Of a stretch of 64,000 bases of DNA, positions 24,580 to 33,452 are shown piece by piece. The notes beneath the pieces are model-generated. The model made no database searches and had not been told where the DNA came from. It worked only from the letters and a program-made list of their open reading frames with translations. Within the stretch, counting starts at the first letter, position 1. Each line of letters starts with the position of its first letter. Source of the DNA: JAICSD01 sp035637115 (GTDB taxonomy: Bacteria; Acidobacteriota; Vicinamibacteria; Vicinamibacterales; 2-12-FULL-66-21); the NCBI GenBank assembly GCA_035637115.1, contig DASPXV010000199.1, positions 15,468 through 79,467 of the forward strand, read 5' to 3'. The position numbers and the translations under genes were made by a program.

Positions 24580-25809
24580 GACGGGTTTGCGGATGCGTAC
24601 CTTGTGGATGCGGCGGCGCTCTGCCTCGAGCACTTCGACCCACAGGCCGTCGACGTCGAGGGTCTCGCCAACCGCAGGCACGCGTCCCACGCGCGACAAG
24701 ATGAAGCCGCCGACGGTCTCGAAGCCTTCGGACTCGATCTCCAGGTCGAGACGGTCGCGCAGGTCGTCGAAGCTCACCTTTGCGCTGAACACGAATGACC
24801 CGCTGCCCTCGTCGACGATCGGCTCGGACTCGACGTCATCTTCGTCGCGGATCTCGCCGACGATTTCTTCCAGCAGGTCTTCGATCGTGACGAGCCCCGC
24901 AGTCCCGCCGTACTCGTCCACGACGATGGCCATCTGGACCTGCTTGCGCTGGAACTCCTTCAGGAGCTCCGGGACGCGCTTGGTTTCCGGCACGAACGTC
25001 GCGGGGCGGATGAGCGGAGCGAGCCCCTGCTGCTCGGAACCCGTCGCATCCAGCTGCAGGAGGTCCTTGACCCGGATCACGCCGAGGATGTTGTCGAGGT
25101 TCTCGCGGTAGACCGGGAAGCGCGAGTACTCCTGCTCGCGGAACAGCGCGCGCAGCTGCCCGACCGTCGCGCTATCCTGGATCGCGACGATGTCGGGGCG
25201 CGGCGTCATGACTTCGCGCGCGAGCGTGCCGCCGAAGTCCACAATCGACTGGAGCAGCCGGCGTTCGTCCCTTTCAATGAGGCCGTGCTCCTCGCCCGCC
25301 TCGAGGTACGCGTGCGCGACGTCACCCTGGTCCTCGTCCGCCTGCTCCTGCGGCGTAACGGTCCGTTCGGTGCGTCCGCTCGTCAGCAGCCGCACGAGGC
25401 CGCCGGATACCGGCGAGATCAGATGCGCAATCACGCTGAACGGCGGCAGCAGCACTAGGAGCACGCGCTCGGGATTCCTGCGCACGATGATCGACGGCAG
25501 CACGTGCTCGCAGACGATGATGTAGACCGCGACGGACGCCAGCAGCGTCGCGATCGAGGCGAGGCTGATGCCGGAGCGTCCGGTCAGGACGGCGAGCAAT
25601 ACCGTCGCGAGCGAGAACATCAGGCCGAGCAGCAGGCGCGCCGGCACGAACAGCTGAATGGGATCGTCGAGGTAGTAGCCGAGGCGATCGTCGCGTCCGC
25701 GCTCGGCCATCAGCCGGAGCGACAGCTTCATGAGCGAGCTGAACGCCGTCTCAATGGTGCCGACGTAGACCGCGGCGACGCCGAGCAGGAACAGCGTGAG
25801 CGGAATCAT
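24562..25809 (-). CDS. CNNM/CorC-type (hemolysin family) transporter protein
   Basis: A 415-aa membrane protein with an N-terminal DUF21 (CNNM transmembrane) part of about four segments (residues 1-140), two CBS domains (~200-320, with REVMTPRPDIVAIQ and VDEYGGTAGLVTIEDLLEEIVGEI), and the C-terminal CorC_HlyC domain (~330-405). The family moves or senses Mg2+/Co2+. It is translationally coupled to ybeY (ATGA overlap), the usual phoH-ybeY-CNNM order. Its last residues (RKPVSIPNP) are encoded by the heptad repeat. Confidence 0.9.
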   Translation of the reverse strand: MIPLTLFLLGVAAVYVGTIETAFSSLMKLSLRLMAERGRDDRLGYYLDDPIQLFVPARLLLGLMFSLATVLLAVLTGRSGISLASIATLLASVAVYIIVCEHVLPSIIVRRNPERVLLVLLPPFSVIAHLISPVSGGLVRLLTSGRTERTVTPQEQADEDQGDVAHAYLEAGEEHGLIERDERRLLQSIVDFGGTLAREVMTPRPDIVAIQDSATVGQLRALFREQEYSRFPVYRENLDNILGVIRVKDLLQLDATGSEQQGLAPLIRPATFVPETKRVPELLKEFQRKQVQMAIVVDEYGGTAGLVTIEDLLEEIVGEIRDEDDVESEPIVDEGSGSFVFSAKVSFDDLRDRLDLEIESEGFETVGGFILSRVGRVPAVGETLDVDGLWVEVLEAERRRIHKVRIRKPVSIPNP

Positions 25810-26291
25810 CTGTCGGCGCGTTCGATCAACCCGGCACGCAGTCCGCCCTTGGCGCGGAGGCGGCGCTCGAGGCGCGCCATCCGGCCCGCGTCGGACCGAT
25901 CATGGTGATCGTAACCCATCAGATGAAGCAGTCCGTGAAGCGCCAGGACCTTCAGCTCATCCTCATACGAATGACCCGCTTCCCGAGCCTGCCGGCGCGC
26001 AGCGGGTGTGGCAATGGCGATATCGGACGGCTCGAACGAGAGCACGTCCGTCGGCTTGTCCTTGTCGCGGAACTGCTTATTGAGCACGCGGATGCGCGCG
26101 TCCGAGACGAGCGCGATGGTAATTTCGCGGGGAGCGGACTTCGGCGCAACACGCGCGAGCCACGCCGCCAGACCGGGGGCACGCGCGGCACGGCCGCGAC
26201 CATCGGTAACAGAGACGGTGATCCGCCTATTCCAAGGTGGCCTTCGCGGCTTGCGCCGCTTCGGCGCCCAAGGGCTACTATCGGGGTCCAC
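25806..26291 (-). CDS. ybeY: Endoribonuclease / rRNA maturation factor YbeY
   Basis: YbeY is a zinc-dependent RNase needed for 16S rRNA 3' processing. Seen in 161 aa: DKPTDVLSF and the zinc motif HGLLHLMGYDHH (His119, 123, 129). The ATG 26291 start overlaps the phoH end by 14 bases and adds a basic ~22-residue extension not typical of the family; no better start is visible. Coupled to phoH upstream and CNNM downstream. Confidence 0.93.
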   Translation of the reverse strand: MDPDSSPWAPKRRKPRRPPWNRRITVSVTDGRGRAARAPGLAAWLARVAPKSAPREITIALVSDARIRVLNKQFRDKDKPTDVLSFEPSDIAIATPAARRQAREAGHSYEDELKVLALHGLLHLMGYDHHDRSDAGRMARLERRLRAKGGLRAGLIERADR

Positions 26292-27240
26292 TGTAGGCTT
26301 CGTACGCCTTCACGATCTGCTGGACGAGCGAGTGCCGCACGACGTCCCTTTCGTCGAAGTGCACGAATGCGATGCCCTCGACGTTGCCAACCACCTTCAT
26401 GGCCTCGGTCAGGCCCGACTGGCGGCCGGTCGGAAGATCGATCTGCGTGATGTCGCCGGTGATCACGGCCTTCGACCCGAAGCCGAGACGTGTCAGGAAC
26501 ATCTTCATCTGCTCGGACGTGGTGTTCTGCGCCTCGTCGAGGATCACGAAGGCGTCGTTCAACGTGCGTCCGCGCATGAACGCAATTGGCGCCACTTCAA
26601 TCGTGCCGCGCTCGAGGAGCCGCTCGGCACGATCCATTTCGATCATGTCGTAAAGCGCGTCGTACAGCGGCCGCAGATAGGGGTTCACTTTCTCCTGCAG
26701 ATCGCCGGGCAGGAAGCCGAGCTTCTCCCCCGCTTCGACGGCCGGACGCGCGAGAACGATTCTGCTGACTCGCTTGGCCAGGAGGAACGACACGGCCTGC
26801 GCCATCGCGAGATACGTCTTGCCAGTGCCCGCTGGTCCAATGCCAAAGACGATGTCGTACTGCTCGATCGCCTCGAGATACTTTTTCTGGGTAATGCTTT
26901 TCGGGACGACTTGCCGTTTCCCGGACGTCTTCGTCGCGGAGCGCAGGAAGTATTCCGACAGCTCCACGTTGTCGTCCTGCGCTACGAGCTGCGCGGCGGT
27001 TTTGGCATCACCCTTACCGAGGCGGTAACCACCACGGATGAGCGATGACAACTGGTCGAGAACCTTTTCCGCGCGCGCGACATCGGGCGCGTCTCCTTCG
27101 ACGATCAGCTCGGAGCCGGTCGTGCGAATGCGGACGCCAAACTGTGACTCGAGCTGCTTGAGGTTCTCGTCGAAGGTCCCGAACAGGGATTCAGCTCCCT
27201 CTTCGGGGATCTGAACCTTACGAATTGCGGAGGTCGGCAA
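26278..27240 (-). CDS. phoH: PhoH-family ATPase
   Basis: PhoH-like proteins are RNA-associated P-loop ATPases. Seen in 320 aa: an N-terminal KH-like region (residues ~20-80), Walker A GIGPAGTGKTYLA, ARPAVEAGEKLGFLPGD, Walker B FVILDEAQNTT, and GDITQIDLP. Full length. First gene of phoH-ybeY-CNNM, a widely conserved order linked to rRNA processing. It lies 24 bases after aspS on the same strand. Confidence 0.94.
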   Translation of the reverse strand: MPTSAIRKVQIPEEGAESLFGTFDENLKQLESQFGVRIRTTGSELIVEGDAPDVARAEKVLDQLSSLIRGGYRLGKGDAKTAAQLVAQDDNVELSEYFLRSATKTSGKRQVVPKSITQKKYLEAIEQYDIVFGIGPAGTGKTYLAMAQAVSFLLAKRVSRIVLARPAVEAGEKLGFLPGDLQEKVNPYLRPLYDALYDMIEMDRAERLLERGTIEVAPIAFMRGRTLNDAFVILDEAQNTTSEQMKMFLTRLGFGSKAVITGDITQIDLPTGRQSGLTEAMKVVGNVEGIAFVHFDERDVVRHSLVQQIVKAYEAYSGPR

Positions 27241-27264
27241 AACTGGTCAGGATCGTAGCACGTT

Positions 27265-29031
27265 TCATTCCGTGCGGATGTGCAGCTCGCGGAGCTGCCG
27301 CGCGTCGACGGTCGACGGCGCGTCCGCCATCAGATCGACCGCCTGGGCCGTTTTCGGGAACGCAATGACCTCGCGGATCGATTGCTCCCCCGCGAGGATG
27401 GCGCAAATACGGTCGAGTCCGAGCGCGATGCCGCCGTGCGGCGGCGTACCGAATTCGAGCGCGTCCACGAAAAAGCCGAACCGCGCTTTCGCTTCTTCGT
27501 CCGACATCCCGAGCATCTTGAACACCAGCCGCTGCAGCCGCTGATCGTGGATGCGGATGCTCCCGCCGCCGATCTCGCTGCCGTTCAGCACCATGTCGTA
27601 CGCGCGCGCGCGAACGCCGCCCGGATCCGACTCGAGGCGAGCGGCGTCCGACTCCAGCGGCGCAGTGAACGGATGATGCATGAACTCCCAGCGCTTCTCG
27701 TGTTCGAGCCAGTCGAACATCGGGAAGTCGACCACCCAGAGGAACTCGTAGCGATCCGGGTCGAGCAGATTCTCGCGTTTCGCGATGTTCAGCCGCAGCT
27801 GTCCGAGCATCCTCGCGGTCGCGGCGTGCGCGCCCGCAGCCATCACGAGCAGATCCGCGGCGCCCGCGCCGGCCTGCGTCAGCGCCGCGCGGATCGTCTC
27901 CTCTCCCGCGGCCTTCAACGCAGGACTCTGCACGGTCGCTTCGGCGTGTCTCGCCCAGACCAGGCCCGCGGCGCCAAGCAGCTTGGCCTCTTCGATCAGG
28001 TTGTCGAGATCCTTGCGCGAGTACCGCGCCGCGTTCGGGATCACGAATCCGCGGACCTCGCCGCCAGACTCGATCGCGCCACGCAACACGGAAAAATTCG
28101 ATGTCGCAAATGGCGCGGAAAGATCCTGGAGCTCCATGCCGGCACGTAGATCCGGCTTGTCAGATCCGTACTTCGCGATTGCCTCAGCGTACGCCATCCG
28201 CCGGAACGGCCGCGGCGCGTCGCGTCCGATCAACACCATCAGTCGTCCCATCAACGGCTCGAGGATCGAAAACACCAGGTCCTCGGTTGCGAACGAGATC
28301 TCGAGGTCCACCTGTGTGAACTCCGGTTGTCGATCGGCGCGCAGGTCTTCATCGCGGAAGCACTTCGCGATCTGGAAGTAGCGGTCGAAGCCCGAGATCA
28401 TCAGGATCTGCTTGAAGATCTGCGGCGATTGCGGCAGCGCGAAGAACTCCCCGGGATGCACGCGGCTGGGCACCAGATAGTCGCGCGCCCCCTCGGGAGT
28501 CGACTTCGTCAGGATCGGCGTTTCGATCTCGAGAAACCCTTGCTCGTCGAAATACTTGCGCACGGCGAACGCCGCCTTGTGCCGCAAAATCATGTTCTGC
28601 TGCAGGCGCGGACGGCGCAGATCGAGATACCGATAGCGCAGCCGCATCTCTTCCGAGACGGCGGTCTCCTCGTTGATCGGAAACGGCGGCGTCTTCGCGT
28701 CGTTGAGCAGGCGTATCTCGCGTGCGGCAACTTCGATCTCTCCCGTCTTCAGCTTCGGATTGATCGCGTCTTTCCCGCGCGCGTCCACGCGCCCGATGAT
28801 GGCGACGACGTACTCCGGGCGCAGGCGCTTGGCTTTCTCCTCGAGCGCCTTGTCGCGCACGACCGCTTGGGCGATGCCGTGCCGATCGCGAATATCGAAA
28901 AACATCACGCCGCCGAGATCGCGTACGCGGTGTACCCAGCCGAGGAGCACGACGTCGCTGCCGACGTGCGCGGCCGTCAGTTCACCGCACGTGTGCGTGC
29001 GCGCCAGAGTACCGAGAGGTTCAACCGTCAT
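27265..29031 (-). CDS. aspS: Aspartyl-tRNA synthetase
   Basis: Class IIb synthetase charging tRNA-Asp (or both tRNA-Asp and tRNA-Asn in organisms without AsnRS). Seen in 588 aa: N-terminal OB fold (VLLGWVHRVRDLGGVMFFDIRD), motif 2 region CFRDEDLRADRQPEFTQVD, the bacterial GAD insertion, and motif 3 GGIALGLDRICAILAG. Whether it is discriminating cannot be told here. The start ATG 29031 overlaps the hisS TGA (ATGA), so both synthetases are made from one message. Confidence 0.96.
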   Translation of the reverse strand: MTVEPLGTLARTHTCGELTAAHVGSDVVLLGWVHRVRDLGGVMFFDIRDRHGIAQAVVRDKALEEKAKRLRPEYVVAIIGRVDARGKDAINPKLKTGEIEVAAREIRLLNDAKTPPFPINEETAVSEEMRLRYRYLDLRRPRLQQNMILRHKAAFAVRKYFDEQGFLEIETPILTKSTPEGARDYLVPSRVHPGEFFALPQSPQIFKQILMISGFDRYFQIAKCFRDEDLRADRQPEFTQVDLEISFATEDLVFSILEPLMGRLMVLIGRDAPRPFRRMAYAEAIAKYGSDKPDLRAGMELQDLSAPFATSNFSVLRGAIESGGEVRGFVIPNAARYSRKDLDNLIEEAKLLGAAGLVWARHAEATVQSPALKAAGEETIRAALTQAGAGAADLLVMAAGAHAATARMLGQLRLNIAKRENLLDPDRYEFLWVVDFPMFDWLEHEKRWEFMHHPFTAPLESDAARLESDPGGVRARAYDMVLNGSEIGGGSIRIHDQRLQRLVFKMLGMSDEEAKARFGFFVDALEFGTPPHGGIALGLDRICAILAGEQSIREVIAFPKTAQAVDLMADAPSTVDARQLRELHIRTE

Positions 29032-30392
29032 TCGCTGTCCGATGGCCGATCGACGATATCCGAGGGCCGATGGCCGATGGCCGATGGCCGATGAGCAAGC
29101 GCAGAGACCACGGAGGCACGCGGTACAGCCTGTTGCTCGCCGGTGCTCAGATTCTTGATTTTGACTTTACCCAAATTGACCTCCTCCGCGCCCAATACGG
29201 CGACAAAGCGTGCCTGACGGGTGTCCGCGTATTTGAACGCCTTCCCGAGGTCTTTCCCGCTCCGCAACGTCTCGGGATAAACCTCGACACGCAGCCCGCC
29301 GCCGCGAAGCTCACTCGCCAGCCGGAGGGACTCGTCGATAGTCATTTCGTCGAAGATCGTCACGAGCACGTCAGGGCCGCTCTTGTCCACATCGGCGGAA
29401 AACATCGCGCGTTCGCCCATGACGACGAGAATCCGCTCGAGGCCGAGCGAAAACCCGCAGGCCGGAATCTGCTCGCCGGAGAACATCCCAATCAGGCCGT
29501 CGTAGCGGCCTCCGCCGCCCAGACTGCCGATGCCCTCGACTGCGATTTCCATGATCGCGCCCGTGTAGTACGAGAGGCCGCGCGCGAGCCGGGGGGTGAA
29601 CTTCACGTGGCCTGCGGCGGGAGTCGCGTCCGCGAGCGTCATGATCGCGGCCACGTTGGCGCTTGCGCTCGCGCCGAGTTCGGACTTGCGGACCATTGCG
29701 TCGAACGCATTCAGGTCTTCGAACGCCGAGAGACACGCGTCCGCGGCGCGGCGCTGGATCCCGCGCGCCACGAGATCCTCTTTCACTTTTTCATGACCGA
29801 TCTTATCCAGCTTGTCGATCGCAATCAGCGCGTCGGCGTGCTTCGCGGCCTCGACACCGGCGGCGTCCAGCATCGCCGTCAGCAGCGCCCGATGGTTCAA
29901 CTGGACGGTGAAATCCTTGAACCCCAGCGCCTGCAGGACCTCGCTGACCGCCGCGATCATCTCGACTTCGACCACTGGGGACGTAGATCCGATCGCATCC
30001 ACGTCGCACTGATAGAACTCGCGGAAGCGGCCCCGCGCGGGACGGTCGGCGCGCCATACCGGCTGGATCTGATAGCGCTTAAAAAATTTCGGCAGCTTGC
30101 CGCGGTTGTCGGCGACCACGCGCGCGAGCGGCACCGTCAGGTCGTAGCGCAGCGCGAGATCCGTCTCTCCCGTTGACGCCCCTTCGCCGCGTCGCAGCAC
30201 CTTGTATATGAGCTGGTTGCCCTCTTCGCCGTACTTCCCTGTCAGCGTCTCGATGTTCTCGAGCGCAGGCGTTTCGAGCGGCTCGAACCCGTAGCGCTCG
30301 TACACGCGGCGGACGACGTCGATGACGTATTGGCGACGTCGAACGTCTTCGGGCAGGAAATCCCGCATGCCGCGGGCCGGTCCAGTGTGCAT
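29028..30392 (-). CDS. hisS: Histidyl-tRNA synthetase with repeat-encoded C-terminal tail
   Basis: Class II HisRS. Seen in 454 aa: GMRDFLP at the N-terminus, the motif 2 region RYQIQPVWRADRPARGRFREF, GLSYYTGAIMEI (histidine A motif), and SLGLERIL. The normal anticodon-binding domain ends near the GEQQAVPRASV segment. After it come about 20 extra residues (HRPSAIGHRPSDIVDRPS...) encoded by nine CGATGGC-type heptamers. The tail is probably a neutral extension created by repeat growth into the gene end. The esterase gene starts 27 bases away on the other strand. Confidence 0.96.
   Translation of the reverse strand: MHTGPARGMRDFLPEDVRRRQYVIDVVRRVYERYGFEPLETPALENIETLTGKYGEEGNQLIYKVLRRGEGASTGETDLALRYDLTVPLARVVADNRGKLPKFFKRYQIQPVWRADRPARGRFREFYQCDVDAIGSTSPVVEVEMIAAVSEVLQALGFKDFTVQLNHRALLTAMLDAAGVEAAKHADALIAIDKLDKIGHEKVKEDLVARGIQRRAADACLSAFEDLNAFDAMVRKSELGASASANVAAIMTLADATPAAGHVKFTPRLARGLSYYTGAIMEIAVEGIGSLGGGGRYDGLIGMFSGEQIPACGFSLGLERILVVMGERAMFSADVDKSGPDVLVTIFDEMTIDESLRLASELRGGGLRVEVYPETLRSGKDLGKAFKYADTRQARFVAVLGAEEVNLGKVKIKNLSTGEQQAVPRASVVSALAHRPSAIGHRPSDIVDRPSDSE
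29033..29095. repeat. Nine CGATGGC-type heptamers in the 3' end of hisS
   Basis: CGCTGTC, CGATGGC, CGATCGA, CGATATC, CGAGGGC, CGATGGC three times, CGATGAG: nine heptamers, 63 bases, so exactly 21 codons. They encode the HisRS tail and end just before the aspS start codon. Behind them on the plus strand lies CGCAGAGACC, similar to the remnant at 19.5 kb. Confidence 0.93.
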
Positions 30393-30419
30393 GCATCGTT
30401 ATTGTTACACTACGCGGCC

Positions 30420-31496
30420 ATGACACGCTCCGTCGCCCTCGTGCTCACGACGGCACTCATGTCCGCGGGCCAGGCGGCGCCGCCGCGGCCTCAGCCCCCC
30501 ACGCGCGACCCGAATACGTCCGGTTTCGTCGTGGCGAAGGAACTGCCGGACGGCGCGGTGCCACCGGCCGACACGGATGGCAACTTCATCATCGGACCGA
30601 CGCATCAGCCCGCGCTGGAGATGGCCGCGCAGGAACTACAGGGCACTGTCTCCATTTTCACGATCAATTCCGCGGCCAGCAGGATTTACCCGGGGATCGC
30701 AAGGGACGCTGGAACATTCGGCATTCCCGATCCAGCGAATCCCGCGAAACTGATCGTCACGACGAGCCACCCGGCGCCTTACACGCGCCGCGTCGCTGTG
30801 TACGTACCGAAACAATATGTCAAAGGCACCACCGCGCCTTTCATCGTCGGTGCCGATGGCCCTGACCAGTTGCTGTTCACGGCGCTCGATGCATTGATCG
30901 CGCAGAAGCGCGTGCCGGTGATGATTGCGATTTCGATTGGGAACGGCAGCGGTGACGCGCAGGGCAGCGAGCGCGGTCTCGAGTACGACACGATGTCGGG
31001 ACGTTACGCGGAATTCGTCGAGACGGAAGTGCTGCCACTCGTCGAGACGCAGTACGGCGTCAAGCTGTCGAGAGATCCCGACCAGCGCGCGACGATGGGA
31101 ACGAGCTCCGGCGCGGCGGCGGCGTTCAGTATGGCGTGGTATCACCCCGAGCTCTATCACCGCGTCTTGAGCTACTCAGGTACGTTCGTGAACCAGCAGT
31201 GGCCTCCCAGCGCGGAGACGCCTCACGGCGCGTGGGAGTATCACGAGCGCCTGATTCCGGCGAGCCCGCGCAAGCCGATCCGGATCTGGATGGAAGTCGG
31301 CGATCGCGACCTGCTCAATCCGAACGCGATGCGCGACGAGATGCACGACTGGGTCGCCGCCAACGAGAACATGGCGAAAGTTCTCGCGGCGAAGGGCTAT
31401 CACCATCAGTTCGTGTTCGCCCGCAACTCGGGCCATGGCGACCGCGCTGTAAAGGCGCAGACGCTGCCCGAAGCGCTCGAGTGGCTCTGGCAGTAG
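30420..31496 (+). CDS. Secreted esterase of the enterochelin-esterase (Fes) / esterase D type
   Basis: From ATG 30420 the product has 358 aa: a signal peptide (~1-20), then an alpha/beta hydrolase with nucleophile Ser229 in GTSSGAAAAF, an acid in the WMEVGDRDLL strand and a late histidine in NSGHGDRAV. The fold resembles the Fes C-terminal hydrolase (AVYVPKQY, PVMIAISIGNG). In acidobacteria such enzymes often act on carbohydrate esters; the substrate here is unknown. The open frame begins earlier, but that part is antisense to hisS. TACACT a few bases before the ATG might be a -10 element giving a very short leader. Confidence 0.8.
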   Translation: MTRSVALVLTTALMSAGQAAPPRPQPPTRDPNTSGFVVAKELPDGAVPPADTDGNFIIGPTHQPALEMAAQELQGTVSIFTINSAASRIYPGIARDAGTFGIPDPANPAKLIVTTSHPAPYTRRVAVYVPKQYVKGTTAPFIVGADGPDQLLFTALDALIAQKRVPVMIAISIGNGSGDAQGSERGLEYDTMSGRYAEFVETEVLPLVETQYGVKLSRDPDQRATMGTSSGAAAAFSMAWYHPELYHRVLSYSGTFVNQQWPPSAETPHGAWEYHERLIPASPRKPIRIWMEVGDRDLLNPNAMRDEMHDWVAANENMAKVLAAKGYHHQFVFARNSGHGDRAVKAQTLPEALEWLWQ

Positions 31497-31503
31497 CGCG
31501 TGC

Positions 31504-33117
31504 TTACGGCCGCACGGTCGGATACTTGATGCCGAGCTGATCGAGGTAGGTTTTGTAGCGCGACGGATCGTAGTAGTACTTCTTCATCTCCGGCCGGTAC
31601 TTGTCCATGATCGACTTGTTCAACCAGATCGCCGGCTGGTCCTGCGGGCGGATGAGCGGCTCGTACTTCGTCTCCTTCGTCTGCACGTCGCGGAAGTACG
31701 TCCACGCCTGCTGCACGAGTTCCGGCCGCATCAGCAAGTCGAGGATGGTCATCGCCTGAACTTTCGCGCCGGCCGTCACTCCCTTGTGCGCGATCGGCGT
31801 CGCCATCGCGATGGCGTTCGCCCAGTTGTGCCCCGGGAGTCCCGGGATGTTCGACGGATAGCGCAGCGTCACCGTCGGCACGTTCCACGAGATGTCACCG
31901 ATATCGTCCGAGCCGCCGCCGGTGTTCTCGCGCACGGGGCCCTGGAGCTGCTCGCGCAGTTTTGTGTTCAGCCCCTCCGCCCGCGGATTCTTCAACTCCT
32001 TCTGCAGCGCTTTCGCGAGCGTCTGATCGTCCTCGCTCCACTGCGGCAGGCCGACCTTCTGGATGTTCGCCCACGTCGTCTCCGCGACCACTTTGTTGAA
32101 GTGCTGCGGCCAGGCGCTTCCCAGCACTCTCGTCGGCTGCAGTTCGACGCCGGCCATCATCGCGGCGGCCTTCGCGATCGTGTCCCCCGTCTCCCACATC
32201 TCCTTGATATGTGGATAGTCGGTCTCGCGGAAGTAGTACCAGACAGATGCAGTGCGCGGCACGACATTCGGCTGATCGCCGCCGTCGACGATGACGTTGT
32301 GCGAGCGCTGGCTGAGACGCAGGTGCTCGCGGCGGAAGTTCCAGCCGATGTCCATCAGCTCCACCGCGTCGAGCGCGCTACGGCCGCGCCACGGATTTCC
32401 GGCAGCGTGTGCGGTCTCGCCAAGGAATGAGTACTGAACCGACACGAGGCCCGTGCCGTCGCGCGGGCCCCAGCTCACGTCAAGATTTTCCGACACGTGC
32501 GTGAAGAGCGCGATATCGACATCCTTGAAGAGTCCCGCGCGGATGAAGTACGCCTTGCTGCCGACGAGCTCCTCGGCGGTCCCCGGCCAGATGCGCAGCG
32601 TGCCGGAGAGGTGCTCGCGCTCCATGATCTTCTTCACGGCGAGCGCCGCCGTGATGTTCACCGCCTGCCCGGAGTTGTGCCCCTCGCCGTGCCCGGGCGC
32701 GCCTTCGATCATCGGGTCGTGCCACGCGACGCCCGGTTTCTGCGACGCCTGCGGGATGCAGTCGATGTCCGATCCCAGCGCGATCACCGGCTTGCCGGAA
32801 CCCCAGGTCGCCATGAACGCCGTCGGGATTCCCGCGATCCCTTCCTGCACCGCGAACCCGTTCTTCTTCAGCGTGTCGATCAGATACCGGTTGGTCTCGA
32901 CCTCCTGGAAGCCGAGCTCGCCGTAGCTGAAGATCTGGTCGACCATCTGCTGCGAGAACACCTTTCGGTTCTCGACGTCGGCGACGGCCTCCTGTTTCAG
33001 CGCTTCGAGTTTCGGATTCGGCGCGGCGGACTTGGGCGCGGGCGCGCGCTGCGCGAGCGGAGCCGCGGCGACCGCGGCGACGATGCCGAGGGTGATGAGC
33101 GACGAGCGTGCGTACAT
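31504..33117 (-). CDS. Secreted M20-family amidohydrolase (AbgB-like)
   Basis: A 537-aa metallopeptidase-fold hydrolase with a signal peptide (~1-22, ending near PLAQ). Seen: metal-site blocks ALGSDIDCIPQ, GHGEGHNSGQ, WPGTAEELVGSKA, the dimerisation domain with FLGETAHAAGNPWRGRSALD, and GGGSDDIGDISW. The pattern fits the aminobenzoyl-glutamate hydrolase subgroup (AbgB), but acidobacteria have many exported members of unknown substrate, so this may cleave N-acyl amino acids or dipeptides. Convergent with the esterase, only seven bases apart. Confidence 0.85.
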   Translation of the reverse strand: MYARSSLITLGIVAAVAAAPLAQRAPAPKSAAPNPKLEALKQEAVADVENRKVFSQQMVDQIFSYGELGFQEVETNRYLIDTLKKNGFAVQEGIAGIPTAFMATWGSGKPVIALGSDIDCIPQASQKPGVAWHDPMIEGAPGHGEGHNSGQAVNITAALAVKKIMEREHLSGTLRIWPGTAEELVGSKAYFIRAGLFKDVDIALFTHVSENLDVSWGPRDGTGLVSVQYSFLGETAHAAGNPWRGRSALDAVELMDIGWNFRREHLRLSQRSHNVIVDGGDQPNVVPRTASVWYYFRETDYPHIKEMWETGDTIAKAAAMMAGVELQPTRVLGSAWPQHFNKVVAETTWANIQKVGLPQWSEDDQTLAKALQKELKNPRAEGLNTKLREQLQGPVRENTGGGSDDIGDISWNVPTVTLRYPSNIPGLPGHNWANAIAMATPIAHKGVTAGAKVQAMTILDLLMRPELVQQAWTYFRDVQTKETKYEPLIRPQDQPAIWLNKSIMDKYRPEMKKYYYDPSRYKTYLDQLGIKYPTVRP

Positions 33118-33452
33118 GCGCGCGATTATATCCGCGGGGTTGGCTTGCCCGCCGTAGCCTTGGCGAAGGCGGCAGCCGTTAACCCGAAGGAATCATCTCG
33201 TGGCCGGTGACAATCGGCTGGGGCACATCGAGGCGGCGGGTCATCGCGGTCTCGTCGCACGTCCGGCGACCGTTGGGCTGTATTGGCTGTCGCTGCGGCC
33301 GGCACACTTGCAGTTCGATCGTCAACGACGCGACGAAATGGAGACCCGTTGCGTTCAGTGGCTCCCGTTCGCTGCCCAAATCAACCTGGCGCCATGACCA
33401 GTGCGCCGTCGTTACCGTGGGATGACACGCGTCAACTCGACGTCATTCTGCC
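33118..33452. other. Gene-free gap of 335 bases with a palindromic element
   Basis: I find no convincing gene here. A minus-strand frame of 66 codons (33179-33379) exists but matches nothing I recognise. Near 33140-33178 lies a palindrome-bearing sequence described separately. The promoter of the M20 gene should also be in this gap. Confidence 0.6.
33140..33178. repeat. REP-like palindromic element (single copy here)
   Basis: The segment contains GCCGTA then GCCTTGGCGAAGGC then GGCAGCC. GCCTT-GGCG-AAGGC is a hairpin with a 4-base loop. From memory, the same core (CTTCGCCAAGGCTACGGCGG read on the other strand) is frequent between genes in acidobacterial and metagenomic DNA, where it behaves like a REP sequence. 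Only one copy is in this window. Confidence 0.4.

Noticed and set aside
8442..29095. Repeat arrays considered as CRISPR
   Set aside because: Units are seven bases with no spacers, and no cas gene is present.
27241..30419. tRNA genes near the synthetase cluster
   Set aside because: No cloverleaf or T-arm consensus found in the short gaps.
33179..33379. 66-codon minus-strand frame in the M20/ADOP gap
   Set aside because: No recognised domain or ribosome site; too short and isolated to claim.
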